NCBI GenBank assembly: GCA_947568835.1
Contig: OX387608.1
Span: 12,500,001-12,564,000 of the forward strand
From: Protonemura montana
Lineage: Eukaryota > Arthropoda > Insecta > Plecoptera > Nemouridae
DNA: 64,000 nucleotides
Direction of reading: 5' to 3'
The translations under genes were made by a program, and so were the position numbers. Below, piece after piece: positions 11,701-22,110 of this stretch. The notes under the pieces are model-generated. The model had not been told where the DNA came from and ran no database searches. It saw only the letters and a list, made by a program, of their open reading frames with translations. Numbering within the stretch: position 1 is the stretch's first letter; each line of letters starts with the position of its first letter.

Positions 11701-14196
11701 TTAGTCAATAACATATCAATTTTTTGAATATCAATCGTTTTTACCTTATATACGTATTATTTTATATTATATACAATTGGAAATCACTTTTTAAATATTA
11801 CACTAAGTTGTCATTTTATTTAGATTTAAAAAACACACATCGTTAACGTGGACGAAATAGAGCTGCGTATTTATTTACGCAGATTGTCACATATTGTGTT
11901 TTTCCTCGTTCAAATAATCTCAAAGATGCAGGCCGCGATCTCACTTGGGGCAGTTAATTACGATGTTTGCGGAAAAATTTGCTTTCGGTCAATGATCGAA
12001 GGGCATGAAAATGACGAGCGCTTTTGAATGCTAGCTCCAGACGCATTTTTCTCACGGACGTAAAAAAATTCGTTGTCAGCTATCGAAATGCAATCGAAAA
12101 CAAAGATTGAACAAAAAACGAATTTCTTGTATTCAGGAATTGCTGTTGTGTGCAATGCTTCTCTAGGACATTTACGTAAAACAAAATTACTCAAACTGGT
12201 AATACAAAAGTAAAATACAATTCAATTCAAATTCACTTAACAGCTAAGGTTTTGTACAATGCAAGTACCTAGTTTAAATTCTTGGGGGAAAGAATAAAAT
12301 ATTTGATTTTGTAAAATTGTCACACCTTCCATTGAAAAAAATCAGAAAACTGGTTCAAGAAAGACCACATTTTCTTCAACAAAATATCCAAAACGGAAAA
12401 ACAAATTTATAAACAAGCTTTAAAAATTGAAAAAGAAAAAAATTTATATTGCACACGAATTATTACGATTCATTTTGAATGAATTTTTTAAAATTCTTTA
12501 TACTAATAAACGACGATTGATTGAAGCAATTTGTTAACGTCTACCTCAATGCCGAACAATTATTGCACATTTGGGCCTTGTGAATTAGAAAAACATGTGA
12601 GCTATTTTTTTAGCAAAAGATTAAATTTGGTCCTCCCATCCAGCCAAGTGGCACGCGATTCGAGTTTGTCGCCTGCGAAGCTTTGAGCGTAGACGCGAAG
12701 AATTACGACCGAAGAAAGAAATTAAAGATTAAAAAAAAGATGCACAACAACAATCGAGAATCTACGACAAATGCAGCAGAGTCGAACAAATAGACAAATG
12801 GTATACTTTATCTTGCCTAGTTTTTATCACTGATAAAACCTGACCCTCGTGATTTTAAAATGTCTGAAGTGACAGTCGTTTGACAGCCTGTTGGTTATGT
12901 TCGGTCGAACGAAAAAGCCGAGAGGACCACATTACTACGAATGCAACCATTCAAATATTTCATCAAGTTGTCAGACAGATCTCGGTAGTGACAAAAATTA
13001 GACAAAATAGATCAAGAATACCTTTAAATAGACATTTCTTTTACATTAATCAACTAAGTTGGCATCGACTACGAGGTATATATAAAAATCTTAAGTAGAA
13101 CAGTGTACATCTCATGTACTCAACCGTAGGGAAAAAAAATAATAACAGCAACTTTTCTATCAAAATATTGCAACACTCGCGTCGAAATATTTGCTTTTAC
13201 GTAAAACTCGTTTTAAAGCCGGAACCCTGTAAATCTCATTCGCAAATCGTTTCCCCGGTTTCGACATTTTGTGCTTGGGAGTACGTTATCTCAGTAAGTC
13301 GTACTCAAAACTCAAACTTTTTGGTGACACCACTCAATAAAAACGTTTTTGTCGAGCGTAACGTGCTCTCGATAATCCATCTCATGGCGGGTTTAAAAGT
13401 CTCGGAGGTAGTTTCTTCGCCAGCTAGATTTTGTGTTTCTTTTTCTTTTTAAGAGATCAAACCATTATAATATGTAACATCTTGGAAATAAAAACTACAC
13501 TTAGTTAATGAACATTATAAAGAGAGACAAGTATTGCCAATGATTGCATTGAAAAATTGTGAGACATCCACATACACGCATACGCACGTCAAACCGTAGT
13601 CCTCTAGAACCGGCAAGTACCGAAAATATCAACACCGCTCTTTACAGAACCATTCACGTCATACAGAGAGCACCTCATGAAAATCACATAAAATATATTT
13701 TCGTTTATATATTTTCATCTCTACGTATCGCGGCTCCATGTAAATTACCTCGCCCGAAAATCTGTCCGAGCGAGGACAATTTTCATTAAAAAACTTATTC
13801 CTGTAACTATTCTCGTATATCTATAGCTGCAATAGTACCTTATATAGTATTCATTGTAAATATTAGTGAGTGCCTTTTCATTTCCTTTTCAAGACACTGG
13901 TATTTACAAATCATTGACATAATTCTTTCTTATAAATTCTCCGTTTTAGTGTTTCCGTTTTATCTATCACAATACTAAATCAGTCCCCACGACCGATCGC
14001 TTCTAGAATCTTACAACTCGCAGACATCATCAGTTGAAACAATCGTGGTAAACACAGAAAGATTAACTGGAAAAGTCGAAACGCAACGTGACTTTAAAGT
14101 CAGGTTGCTTCTTAATAAGTGAAGTATCGTAATACTAGATCACTCTGCTATAAGCCGAATCGGCTCCCTTGCCGAGAGTCATTTGTCGTGGTCCGG
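8705..14196. other. AT-rich stretch between TEFM and the zinc-finger gene
   Basis: No gene is recognisable. Several plus-strand frames of 70-112 codons (near 10211-10712, 11447-11704, 12880-13452, 13559-13789) show no domain and no splice support. The part nearest 14196 should be 3' UTR of the minus-strand zinc-finger gene. I saw no canonical AATAAA on the minus strand in the first 1.2 kb after its stop; TATAAA near 13704 and AATAAA near 11870 are candidates, so that UTR may be long. Confidence 0.45.
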
Positions 14197-15362
14197 TTAT
14201 GACTTGGCGTTGATCGGCCAAGCCGTTGGCGCCGCCAACGCCAGCGGCTGAACCTGTTGCGGCGGCAATGCCAGCGGCTGAACCTGTTGCGGTGGCAGCA
14301 CCGGAGTCACCGACTTGAACTCGAGATTCCCGGGCATCGAGTTCCCGTTGGTTGTTTGGAACGGCTTGAACTCGCCGTTCCCTGGCGCCCCCGCATTCGG
14401 ATTCACCCCTGGGAACGGCTTGAAATCCCCGTTGCTCGCGCCTCCCGCGCCGTTCGGATTGGATCCCGGGAACTGCGCGCCTTGGTGCGTGAACGCCGCC
14501 GGCCCGTAGCACTGCGGGAAGTAGAGCTCCGGCTTGATGACAGCCGTCGGAGCGATGCTCCGCGACAGCACCGAGTTGATCTGGTGCTTGCTCTCAGCTG
14601 CAGTCCGCCGAGCTTTGCCAGCGTGCGGGTTCATGTGGTTGTCGATGTGCTTCTTGACCTCCGGCTCGGATGCGAATCGCCGCCGGCAGTTTGGCATTGG
14701 GCAGCAGAACGGCCGATCGCCTTGGTGCGTCCTCGTGTGCTGGTCGAGGATCGCCTTCTGCCGGAAGTCCTTGCCGCACTGTCCGCACTTGTACGGCTTC
14801 TCACCCGTGTGGATGCGCAGGTGCTGGTTCAGAATCGTCCTCTGCCGGAAGTTCCGGCCGCAGTAGACGCATCCGTATGGCTTCTCGTTGGTGTGGATCC
14901 GAAGGTGCTGCGTGAGGTGAGACTGTTGCCGGAACCGTTTGCCGCATTCGGGGCACGGATATGGCCTCGATTCAATGTGGATGCAGCCGTGCTGGAGCAA
15001 CGTCGACTTCTGCTTGAACTCTTTCTGGCAGATCGGGCACCGCACGTAGAGTGGCATGCCGGCGCTGCGACCATGCTGGATGACGTCCGGCAGGCAGCCC
15101 TTGCCCTTGTAGGGCATCGGGAAGCCGGTGCCATTGCCGAAGACTGAGTGGTTCATGCCTTTAGCGTCCTTGAAGTACGCCGGGTACTGCTGCTGCAGCT
15201 GCGACGTGTTGTCCGGGGAGAAGCACTGAGTGTCGATGCGTTCGCCGTTCTCGTCGTAAGTGGAGGCGGCGTCGTCTTTGACCACGTCGCCCGGGTACGG
15301 CATGTCCTGGGGCCAGAGCGTCGGCGACATCCCGTTCTTGAACACCAGGTGCGGGCTCACGT
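14197..15362 (-). CDS. C2H2 zinc-finger terminal exon with five fingers
   Basis: Terminal coding exon of a Krueppel-type zinc-finger transcription factor, acting in the nucleus. It starts after the acceptor AATTCTAG at 15363-15370, with a CTGAC branch-like motif about 30 bases upstream, and ends with TAA at 14197. In residues numbered from the in-frame ATG at 15387, the fingers are C117/C120/H133/H137, C145/C148/H161/H165, C173/C176/H189/H193, C201/C204/H217/H221 and a divergent fifth, C229/C234/H247/H251. TGEKP-type linkers join the fingers. Before them comes a conserved CLPDVIQ; after them a low-complexity tail with repeated NGEFKPF-like and PPQQVQPLAL units. The ATG at 15387 lies in the intron, so I take the exon as joined to 18092. 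Fingers 1-4 are close paralogues of those in 15994-17159. I do not assign an orthologue name. Confidence 0.85.
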
Positions 15363-15447
15363 CTAGAATTGGCATAACACAACGCATAAAGCCGACTGTC
15401 AGACGGAACGTATCGGGCGCTAGGCCCTCACTTGGAGAAATAAATAG

Positions 15448-15453
15448 TTTATT
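15448..15453 (-). terminator. poly(A) signal for the four-finger isoform
   Basis: AATAAA on the minus strand, about 540 bases past the stop of exon 15994-17159 and 86 bases before the next exon starts at 15362. It makes the upstream exon a self-sufficient terminal exon. Confidence 0.6.
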
Positions 15454-15993
15454 GATTGGTTTTCATAACAATTATACAATGAGATTGGAATCGATTTCTT
15501 AGCTAATGTACTAGCGTCCTTTGATGGCTAAAGTAATTTGCAGGACGTTCGAAAAATGAGCTTGGCCTTGCTAACATGCAAGTCATTCTGATTGGTTAGT
15601 CGTAGGTAGCCAGATTTTAAGACGCCGCCTGAAAGCTATTTGAATCTACCAATGCTTTTAGGTGAGTACGCTCATATCTCTGGGTCCGATCCAGTGTGCA
15701 AATTTCGTTCAACGTCATCCTCCACTCTCTCGACGGTCGCGTCGAGTGGAAGCCTTCGCTGAGCCAACAAACCTTGAGATTATTTGAACGCTTCGGCGCG
15801 ACATACAGCAACATTGCCTGTGTGCAACTCACCTACCTCTCGCCTCTCATTCGCCTCGCGGGTAGGGACAAGAAAAGAATAGTTAAGACGACTCTGAACC
15901 ACTCACTCTCGCGCGACACTATAACCTCCCCCGCCCCCATTTTGGCCCCGAATTAACACTTTAGCCTACCACACTGACTCCCGCCCCCCACCC

Positions 15994-17159
15994 CTAAGAA
16001 CCACATCTATCATCAGCCTTTTTCTTGATACCACCCACACCTGCAGTCACCTCGGCCTCCAACGTGACCGAACACAGATGCGCCTGCGACTCCAGCGTCG
16101 ACCCTTCCACATCGTCGTCACCGTTGCCGCCGCGCGAGTTGCCCTCCCCTGCACCATCTACCCCTAACGCCGTGTCGACCGTCGGTCCGCCGTCGACGTC
16201 GGCGATGTCTGCACCGCATTTGTTAAGTGGAGGAGGAGGAGGATTGCAAATCTGCTCGCCTTGGTGTGTTCGGACGTGCTGGTTGAGAATCGCCTTCTGG
16301 CGGAAGTGTTTCCCACACTCCGGACACTGGTACGGCTTCTCACCCGAGTGGATTCGGAGGTGCTGATTCAGGATCGCCCGCTGTCGAAAAGTGCGTTCGC
16401 AGTAAACGCACGCGTACGGTTTCTCGTTGGCGTGTATGCGTAGGTGTTGCGTGAGGTGCGACTGTTGCCGGAACCTTTTGCCGCACTCCGGACAGCCGTA
16501 CGGCCGGCTGTCGGTGTGGATGCGTTCGTGTTGCAGTAGAGTGGACTTTTGCTTGAAGTCTTTGCCGCAGGTCAGACATTTGAAGAGGCGCAGTTCGCCG
16601 TTCTTGCTCGGCGACTTGGCGCCCGGCGGCTGGACTATGTCGGGCAGCGAAGACGCCCGCCCGTCTTGAGGATACTCGCCGTTCTGTTCGATTGTGCCCA
16701 GAGAAGTGAGGAGCGGTTGTTTGAGATAGTGTAGTGCCGAGAAGCCGCCGGGAGGTAGCATGTGTGGTGGTATCTGATGGTGGCTTCGCCCGTAGTAGGA
16801 ACTTTGCTGCATGTCTTGCCCGCCACCGCCGCCCCCACCGCCGCCGCCTCCCGGAAAGCATCGTTCCGACTCGGGCGAATGCTGGATGGCGACGTCCTCT
16901 TCGTTGGGATGGACCTGCGGTTCTCCTTGCTGCGATGCTGGATAGGGCGACGGTACGGGCGAGGTCATGCTTTGTTGCTGGTCCGGTTCCGAGCCCGGAG
17001 GGCCGCATGGCTGCTGGGGGCTACCGGACGATGAAGAGCCTTGCTGTTGTGGGTGATAACCACCCTCTTGGGACGTCGCCGAACCCCATTGGCCGGTGAT
17101 TTGTCCTTGGGCAGGACGGTCCATGCCGTCCTTATAGATCACGTATGGCGCCCCAGTGT
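15994..17159 (-). CDS. C2H2 zinc-finger terminal exon with four fingers
   Basis: Terminal coding exon of the same locus. It begins after a strong acceptor (CCCTCTTTCTTGCAG) and ends with TAG at 15994. In residues numbered from the in-frame ATG at 17196, it holds a Gln/Ser/Pro-rich region (about 45-95), an 11-glycine run (116-126), a conserved LPDIVQ (184-189), and fingers at C207/C210/H223/H227, C235/C238/H251/H255, C263/C266/H279/H283 and C291/C294/H307/H311. A proline run and an acidic, glycine-rich tail follow. The first residues of both exons align (D-T-G-A-P-Y-V-I-Y-K-D-G-M against D-V-S-P-H-L-V-F-K-N-G-M), so the exons arose by duplication. The ATG at 17196 is intronic and probably not used. 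The role is presumably sequence-specific transcriptional control. Confidence 0.88.
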
Positions 17160-18091
17160 CTGCAAGAAAGAGGGCGTTGTTGAGAGCGCGGGTCACTGGG
17201 AATTGAGTTTACTGGATTCGGTTGAAATTATTTGTGAATGATTTGTCGCGTGTGATCGGTGAATGCGAATTGTGAGATGAGTGGGCGTCGAATGGTTATA
17301 ATTGGTGCGAATAGTTGGACTTCTGGTATGTGTCTTTCAACCTTGGCAGCATGCAGAGAGGCAAGCGGCAAGCAGTGTTACAGGTTATCGTTACTACCTT
17401 CAATGCCGCAGATAGACAGCTAAAAAGCAACCGAAATGGCTGATGAAAAATAGTTGATGCATTCGCAGAAGATGAATGAAGTGCATGCCAAATAATAGAG
17501 CGTTACATGTAGATAATAATTTGCTTATCGACATTGAATGAGCTGGTAATTTCAGCCGAGGAAATGTCCTGATAGTGCATGTGCGAATGGCGAACAGCGA
17601 AATTGTTTTTGTTGATGGAGCGAAACGGTTTGCCTCGGGAGGAACCATGCTTTAGTTGTCCTATTGTATGACAAACACAATTCAGAGGGAATTGCATCTC
17701 GGCAGGGAAATGTTGTTGAATGTTTAAAGTTTGGCCGTTTAATTAAATTAATTAGCTCATAGCAGACACTTTACGTTTTATCACTGTAGATATTTAGTTG
17801 TGAGTTAAAATACAGGCACGGCATTCAAGTCCAGATGTACCTACATGCAGCATGCACTTTGTAACACAGCAAGCATTCCAGAATGCAGGTCAAAGAAAAA
17901 TCAAAGAAATCTTTTGAGTTAGTAAAAGAGTCGGGTTGCGATGAAGTATCTTTCAGAACGCAACCCTAAACATTTAACGTGATTGCCCACAAACTCCCTG
18001 AACGCAACGACAAAACCACTGGAGAAACAAATCGACATAGCAAAGAGAACAATCTGCCTGTTTGTAAGTGCGAGTTTATTAATTTTCTTAC

Positions 18092-18179
18092 CCTGGGCAA
18101 TGCAGTACATTATTTGTCTGGGCCCCTTGAGACCCGCCGCTAGGCACGCCGCAAATGACGCCGAGAAATTTATAGCCAT
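18092..18179 (-). CDS. candidate start exon of the zinc-finger gene
   Basis: On the minus strand, ACGACAATGG gives a good start context (A at -3, G at +4), with an in-frame TGA 12 bases upstream. It codes for 29 residues (MAINFSASFAACLAAGLKGP and nine more) and ends at a strong donor, CAGG|GTAAGA, in phase 1. The last G plus the AC that opens either zinc-finger exon makes an Asp codon, so both splices stay in frame, and each predicts 417 residues. The evidence is sequence only. The peptide is Ala-rich and matches nothing I know, so another upstream exon could serve instead. Confidence 0.55.
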
Positions 18180-18540
18180 TGTCGTGTCTCATTTGCGCCC
18201 GGGGCCGCGATTTCGGAAGGTAGGTATCGACAATTAACAAATCTTGTCGGTGCGCCACCGTTATTGCCGAAATCAACAATTCAACCTGCTGGTAATTTTC
18301 GTTGCTTCGGATGTTTATCTCATACTAGCAACGCCTGTTGAAAAAGAACAACAATCAAAATCCCAAAACAAGATCGAGAACAAAATAAAACAAATGAATG
18401 TGTAAACAGAACTTTTCAAAAAAATCTGACAGCTAATTCTCATTCAAAAATATTAACATTCGCTCAGGGAATCGAACCCCAATCGAGAATGCAACGTTAA
18501 CTGTTAACAACTTAAATTTATCGAATTGTCAGTCTGTCTT
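18180..18540. other. probable 5' flank of the start exon
   Basis: A GC-rich block (about 18188-18215, CGCGGCCCCGGGCGC on the minus strand) sits just upstream of the ATG at 18179. No clear acceptor is visible between it and 18300, so it may be 5' UTR or near the transcription start. Confidence 0.35.
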
Positions 18541-18624
18541 TTGTTTTCTCACGAGTACTTTGTTGTCTTTGCTCGAGATTATTTTCGCGGTGAATTTGAA
18601 AATCCGAGCGCGCCGCCTGGCCGA

Positions 18625-18659
18625 CCAATCAAAGAGCCAGTTACCAATCGACGACCAAT
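18625..18659. promoter_or_regulatory. cluster of three CCAAT boxes
   Basis: CCAAT on the plus strand at 18625-18629, 18644-18648 and 18655-18659, inside a GC-richer block 450 bases upstream of the candidate start exon. Another occurs near 19110. Close CCAAT clusters are typical of NF-Y-bound promoters, which work in either orientation. Confidence 0.4.
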
Positions 18660-19383
18660 CGCAAGCTACACGGCCAGTGCAACTGCCGCGAAACTCTAAA
18701 ACCGCTGCAGCGACGTTAGATTTGAAAACGTGACAAATTTGTCTAACCCTGTCGGTGTCCCTGGCCTCGAGTTTATCCAGACACGACCGACGACGGACTG
18801 GTAACTGGCCAGGCATTAAATATTGGAACAGAAGCGCGAAATGGCATTGGAATGATGCAATTCTTTAGACACGGAAAAGTCTGTGCGCTGAGGTAAAAGT
18901 ACTCGATTGATTGACGGCGTTATCTTGATCGCACAACGTTGCGACGAAAATGCACCACGCCGACTGTTGTTTAGCTATTAAATTATTAACAAAGTCTGTC
19001 TGGCGACTGGCCTTATTATTAGACGGTACATTTATACTCGCACAATAGCGAATCGTACACGCGAGTGACACACTATAGCCAACATGTTATGGTTATTGAC
19101 GAGATCGACCAATCGGCGTGCATATAATGAACTCAACAATGCGGCGCCGTACGAAAATTGGGCACATTTTATGTGAATTATTTATCGGTGTAGCTACAAG
19201 TCTAAAGCCAGGGTGTGCACGGATTCAAAAATAGAAAGCAAAAATTGTCTAAAACTTTGTTCCAACAAGCAAAAACGATTTAAATCTAATTTTTTGTGTG
19301 CGTAGCAAGCAGAAAAGTACGTAAATAAGGGTAAAACATATTATTAAAATATAAATATGAAGCATGTAGGCAATTTAAAAATA

Positions 19384-20045
19384 CACAGACACACACACAC
19401 ACACACGGGTGGTTACAGAAATTAGAAAAAAAAATCGTCCTGCACATATAAAAAAAAAGCACTCTCAAAACAAACAAAAAATCGACTAAGGCAGCATGAT
19501 TCAACCATGCTGAACACCATGAGAGCTCGCATTCTGGATCTCTCCCGACAGAGACTCGCTATCTTTCTCGTTCACACAGACACCACACACACACTCACAC
19601 ACACACACCCATCACATAACGAAAATAAACTCACCAGAGCGATAATATTCCTTAAAATATCGCGAAGCAGCACGCTGCACTATTGAGTAGTATAGACTAA
19701 CGTAAGGTGTCGAACCGTTCGGCGCAAGAGCCATCTAGAAATCACTCGTTTCACAAGTAGTAAAACGTGAATTAACAACGAAAAGTGTCCAGCCTCCCTC
19801 TTCAAACACACACGGCCACACAGTCTCGAGTCAATTAACCAAAAAAACGCCCTCTACGTCGAGGGGAGAAAAAAAAACGCAGAAAACTTTACAACTTCGA
19901 AAAAAAAATGGAGTTCGGCGCTTAAAAAAAATCTACGTCAAATCCTCCTCAAAAAACGTATTCCCCGCAAACCGACGCCTTATCGCGATTTTTTTCTCTT
20001 CGCGTGTTTGCGACTAAAAAAAACACACACGCACACACACACACA
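19384..20045. repeat. (AC)n microsatellites
   Basis: CA/AC tracts at about 19384-19406, 19580-19610 and 20022-20045, in AT-rich sequence with no recognisable gene. Confidence 0.85.
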
Positions 20046-20400
20046 CTAGACACCAGCCGGCTCTGCGATAGAGAGTCGGTTCGCGGCCGCTGCCAGACAT
20101 AGTGTCCCGAACCTCATCATCGCGCGACGGGCTAACGCAGACTCACTAGGAGCACACGGGGCGCTCTCTGCTTCGAGCCAAGCGGCGAGACAGCGGGCTG
20201 GGTTGCCAGATATCGGCGCACAGCCAGTCTCAAACCTCCCACCGCCGCCGTCACGTGGTCTCTTCCCCCTTTTTCCCCTCGTCGCCCCCCCTCGTCGTCG
20301 TCGCGTCGGTGCAGTCGAACCGAGCGCCATCCAACACATATCCAGACCAGACGGTCGAAAACTAGACGACAAAATCTTCGGGTTTCGTCAGAAGATAAAA
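20046..20400. promoter_or_regulatory. CpG-rich block
   Basis: About 350 bases rich in CpG (GCGGCCGC, GTCGTCGTCGCGTCGG and the like) in AT-rich surroundings, upstream of the minus-strand zinc-finger gene. The short frames here have no domain. Candidate promoter or non-coding first exon. Confidence 0.3.
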
Positions 20401-21830
20401 AAAAATGTATGCGGCACATGTGATTATTTAGTGTTTTTTTCAGGGGTTTGTTGATTGGGGTGGTTCTGTTAATTAGCGTCTGGATGCGTCCCGTTATCCC
20501 CACCGTATCCCACCCCCGCACCCCTCCCGCGCGTCGTTTGGCGAATTGGGGTAGGTTAAACTACAGGAACTAGGCCAAACGGCGGGTGCAGTTGCTGGGC
20601 GTCTGGAATTTATGGCACAATGACACGAGGAGGATCGGGAAGAGATATCGGGCCTAGGATCGTGGGACACCGACCGATCGAGGTGCTGACGGAAATTATT
20701 GGGGTTCTTTTTATTTTTGGCTCTAGATGTGTTTTTTTTTTTGTCTTTCACGGCTTGCATCTCTGTGAGTAGTGGAAGTGGAGATGAGAGAGAAGACGTT
20801 TGCTAGAGGGGGCTAAAAAAGGAACGCGACGACGTGACTGTTCTGTTTGTGTGTTTATATGTATGAGTTTTTACTTTTTAGAATACGATTAAAAAGGCTA
20901 GCACAACTTTACGCTAGACAAGTTTGCCCGAGCACGGTGTGTATAGTAAAAGTGGTCGAGATCATTTAATGAACGAGTCAGTGTTGTACAAGTTGAAGGT
21001 GCATCAGAAATAAGAAAACAAAGAAATTATTGCAGAGAAGCGCGCTCGGCAAGGCTGTACTTCTCGGTTGCTAGAGAATAAAAGGAGTTATAACGTGAGC
21101 TTGAGGTGTGGGCGATATCGTGGCTTCTACAACATTGATAGACCGTCGCACTTGTAGGGCGGCATCGGGTTTGCTTGCCTTCAAGAAGAAGTTGAAACCC
21201 TTGAGAAGGTCGTCGAGTCGTCTTATATTATCATAACCACTTATGAATAAATTCAAAAAGCGTGTAATTCTCTCGCACGTAAATGATCGTTACGTAACTC
21301 GCATGCTTCGGCCGAGAACTTGTACACCGTGATCAATTTAGCGCGATCGAATGGCAAAGTTGCGGGGCAAGGAATTTTCTTGTTTGAGCTAAAAACATCG
21401 GTTGGTCGTCGTGTGACGCTGTCAGCTCAAAAATAGTCGGCCGACGCGCGCCGGGGCAAAAAAAGAAACGAATTCGCGCGCACCATCGAATGACCCCTTC
21501 TATCCCCCCCCCCCCCCGCACTCCCCCCCGGCGCCATGTGAGTGTCCCCGTTCAATTTGTCGACCTCAACGGTCATTTTTCAAACGAAAACCGTCCGGAA
21601 ACGCCACGCTGGTCCCATAGATACGCGACCGTCCAGAAAAACAAACAAAAAAAAAGTTTCCGGCCACGCCATCGACAGCAATTTGTAATTTCCAGCTTAT
21701 CGAGGAAAGATTTCGCGGCCGTGTGACCCTCCGTTCCACCTCCCACTCGGACATCAACACAGCCCAGAAAACACATTTATAAAAAAAAACGCGAATTTTT
21801 CCCAGACGTCGAAACGCTCCAAGTCCTGCC
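20401..21830. other. unassigned stretch between CpG-rich blocks
   Basis: Mixed composition, no supported exon. It includes a run of 14 C near 21506-21519 and a second C-run just after. It may be 5' intron or promoter sequence of the zinc-finger gene. Confidence 0.35.
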
Positions 21831-22110
21831 CCACTAAAATGCTGTACGCCCCCTTTCCCCGTCGCCAGCCACCGTCGTCGTCGGGGGCGTCGGTTCGGTT
21901 GGGGAAGGACGCGCGGGGGTGACGTCCACCATCACCGGCGCCGTCGCCGCGGAAAACACGACCAGGGACCCGGGTTCAGACCTCGACTTTAATTAATCAA
22001 ACCCCTTTGACATGTTAGCCTCGTGTTGGTTCGGGCTATGACGGCGCTGGCACGGCGGCGGCGACGGCGACGGCGACGGTGCTGCTGCCCCCGTTGTGCT
22101 ACCGCGTGCG
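21831..22110. promoter_or_regulatory. CpG-rich block with (GGCGAC)n
   Basis: Dense in CpG, with a short hexamer repeat CGGCGACGGCGACGGCGACG at about 22058-22078 and further GTCGTCGTCGG motifs. Candidate upstream promoter or 5' UTR exon; no coding exon with supported splice sites found. Confidence 0.3.

Noticed and set aside
14257..15147. Long plus-strand open frame of 296 codons
   Set aside because: It is antisense to the zinc-finger exon and arises from its GC-rich codons; Arg/Leu/Val-rich with no domain.
15361..15387. ATG at 15387 (and likewise 17196) as the protein start
   Set aside because: Both lie upstream of clear acceptors; residue alignment between the two exons begins exactly at the splice points.
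16340..17008. Second minus-strand frame of 222 codons
   Set aside because: A shifted frame over the four-finger exon; the true frame shows conserved C2H2 fingers.
18468..18486. tRNA on the minus strand (GGTTCGATTCC-like B box)
   Set aside because: No A box and no cloverleaf upstream.
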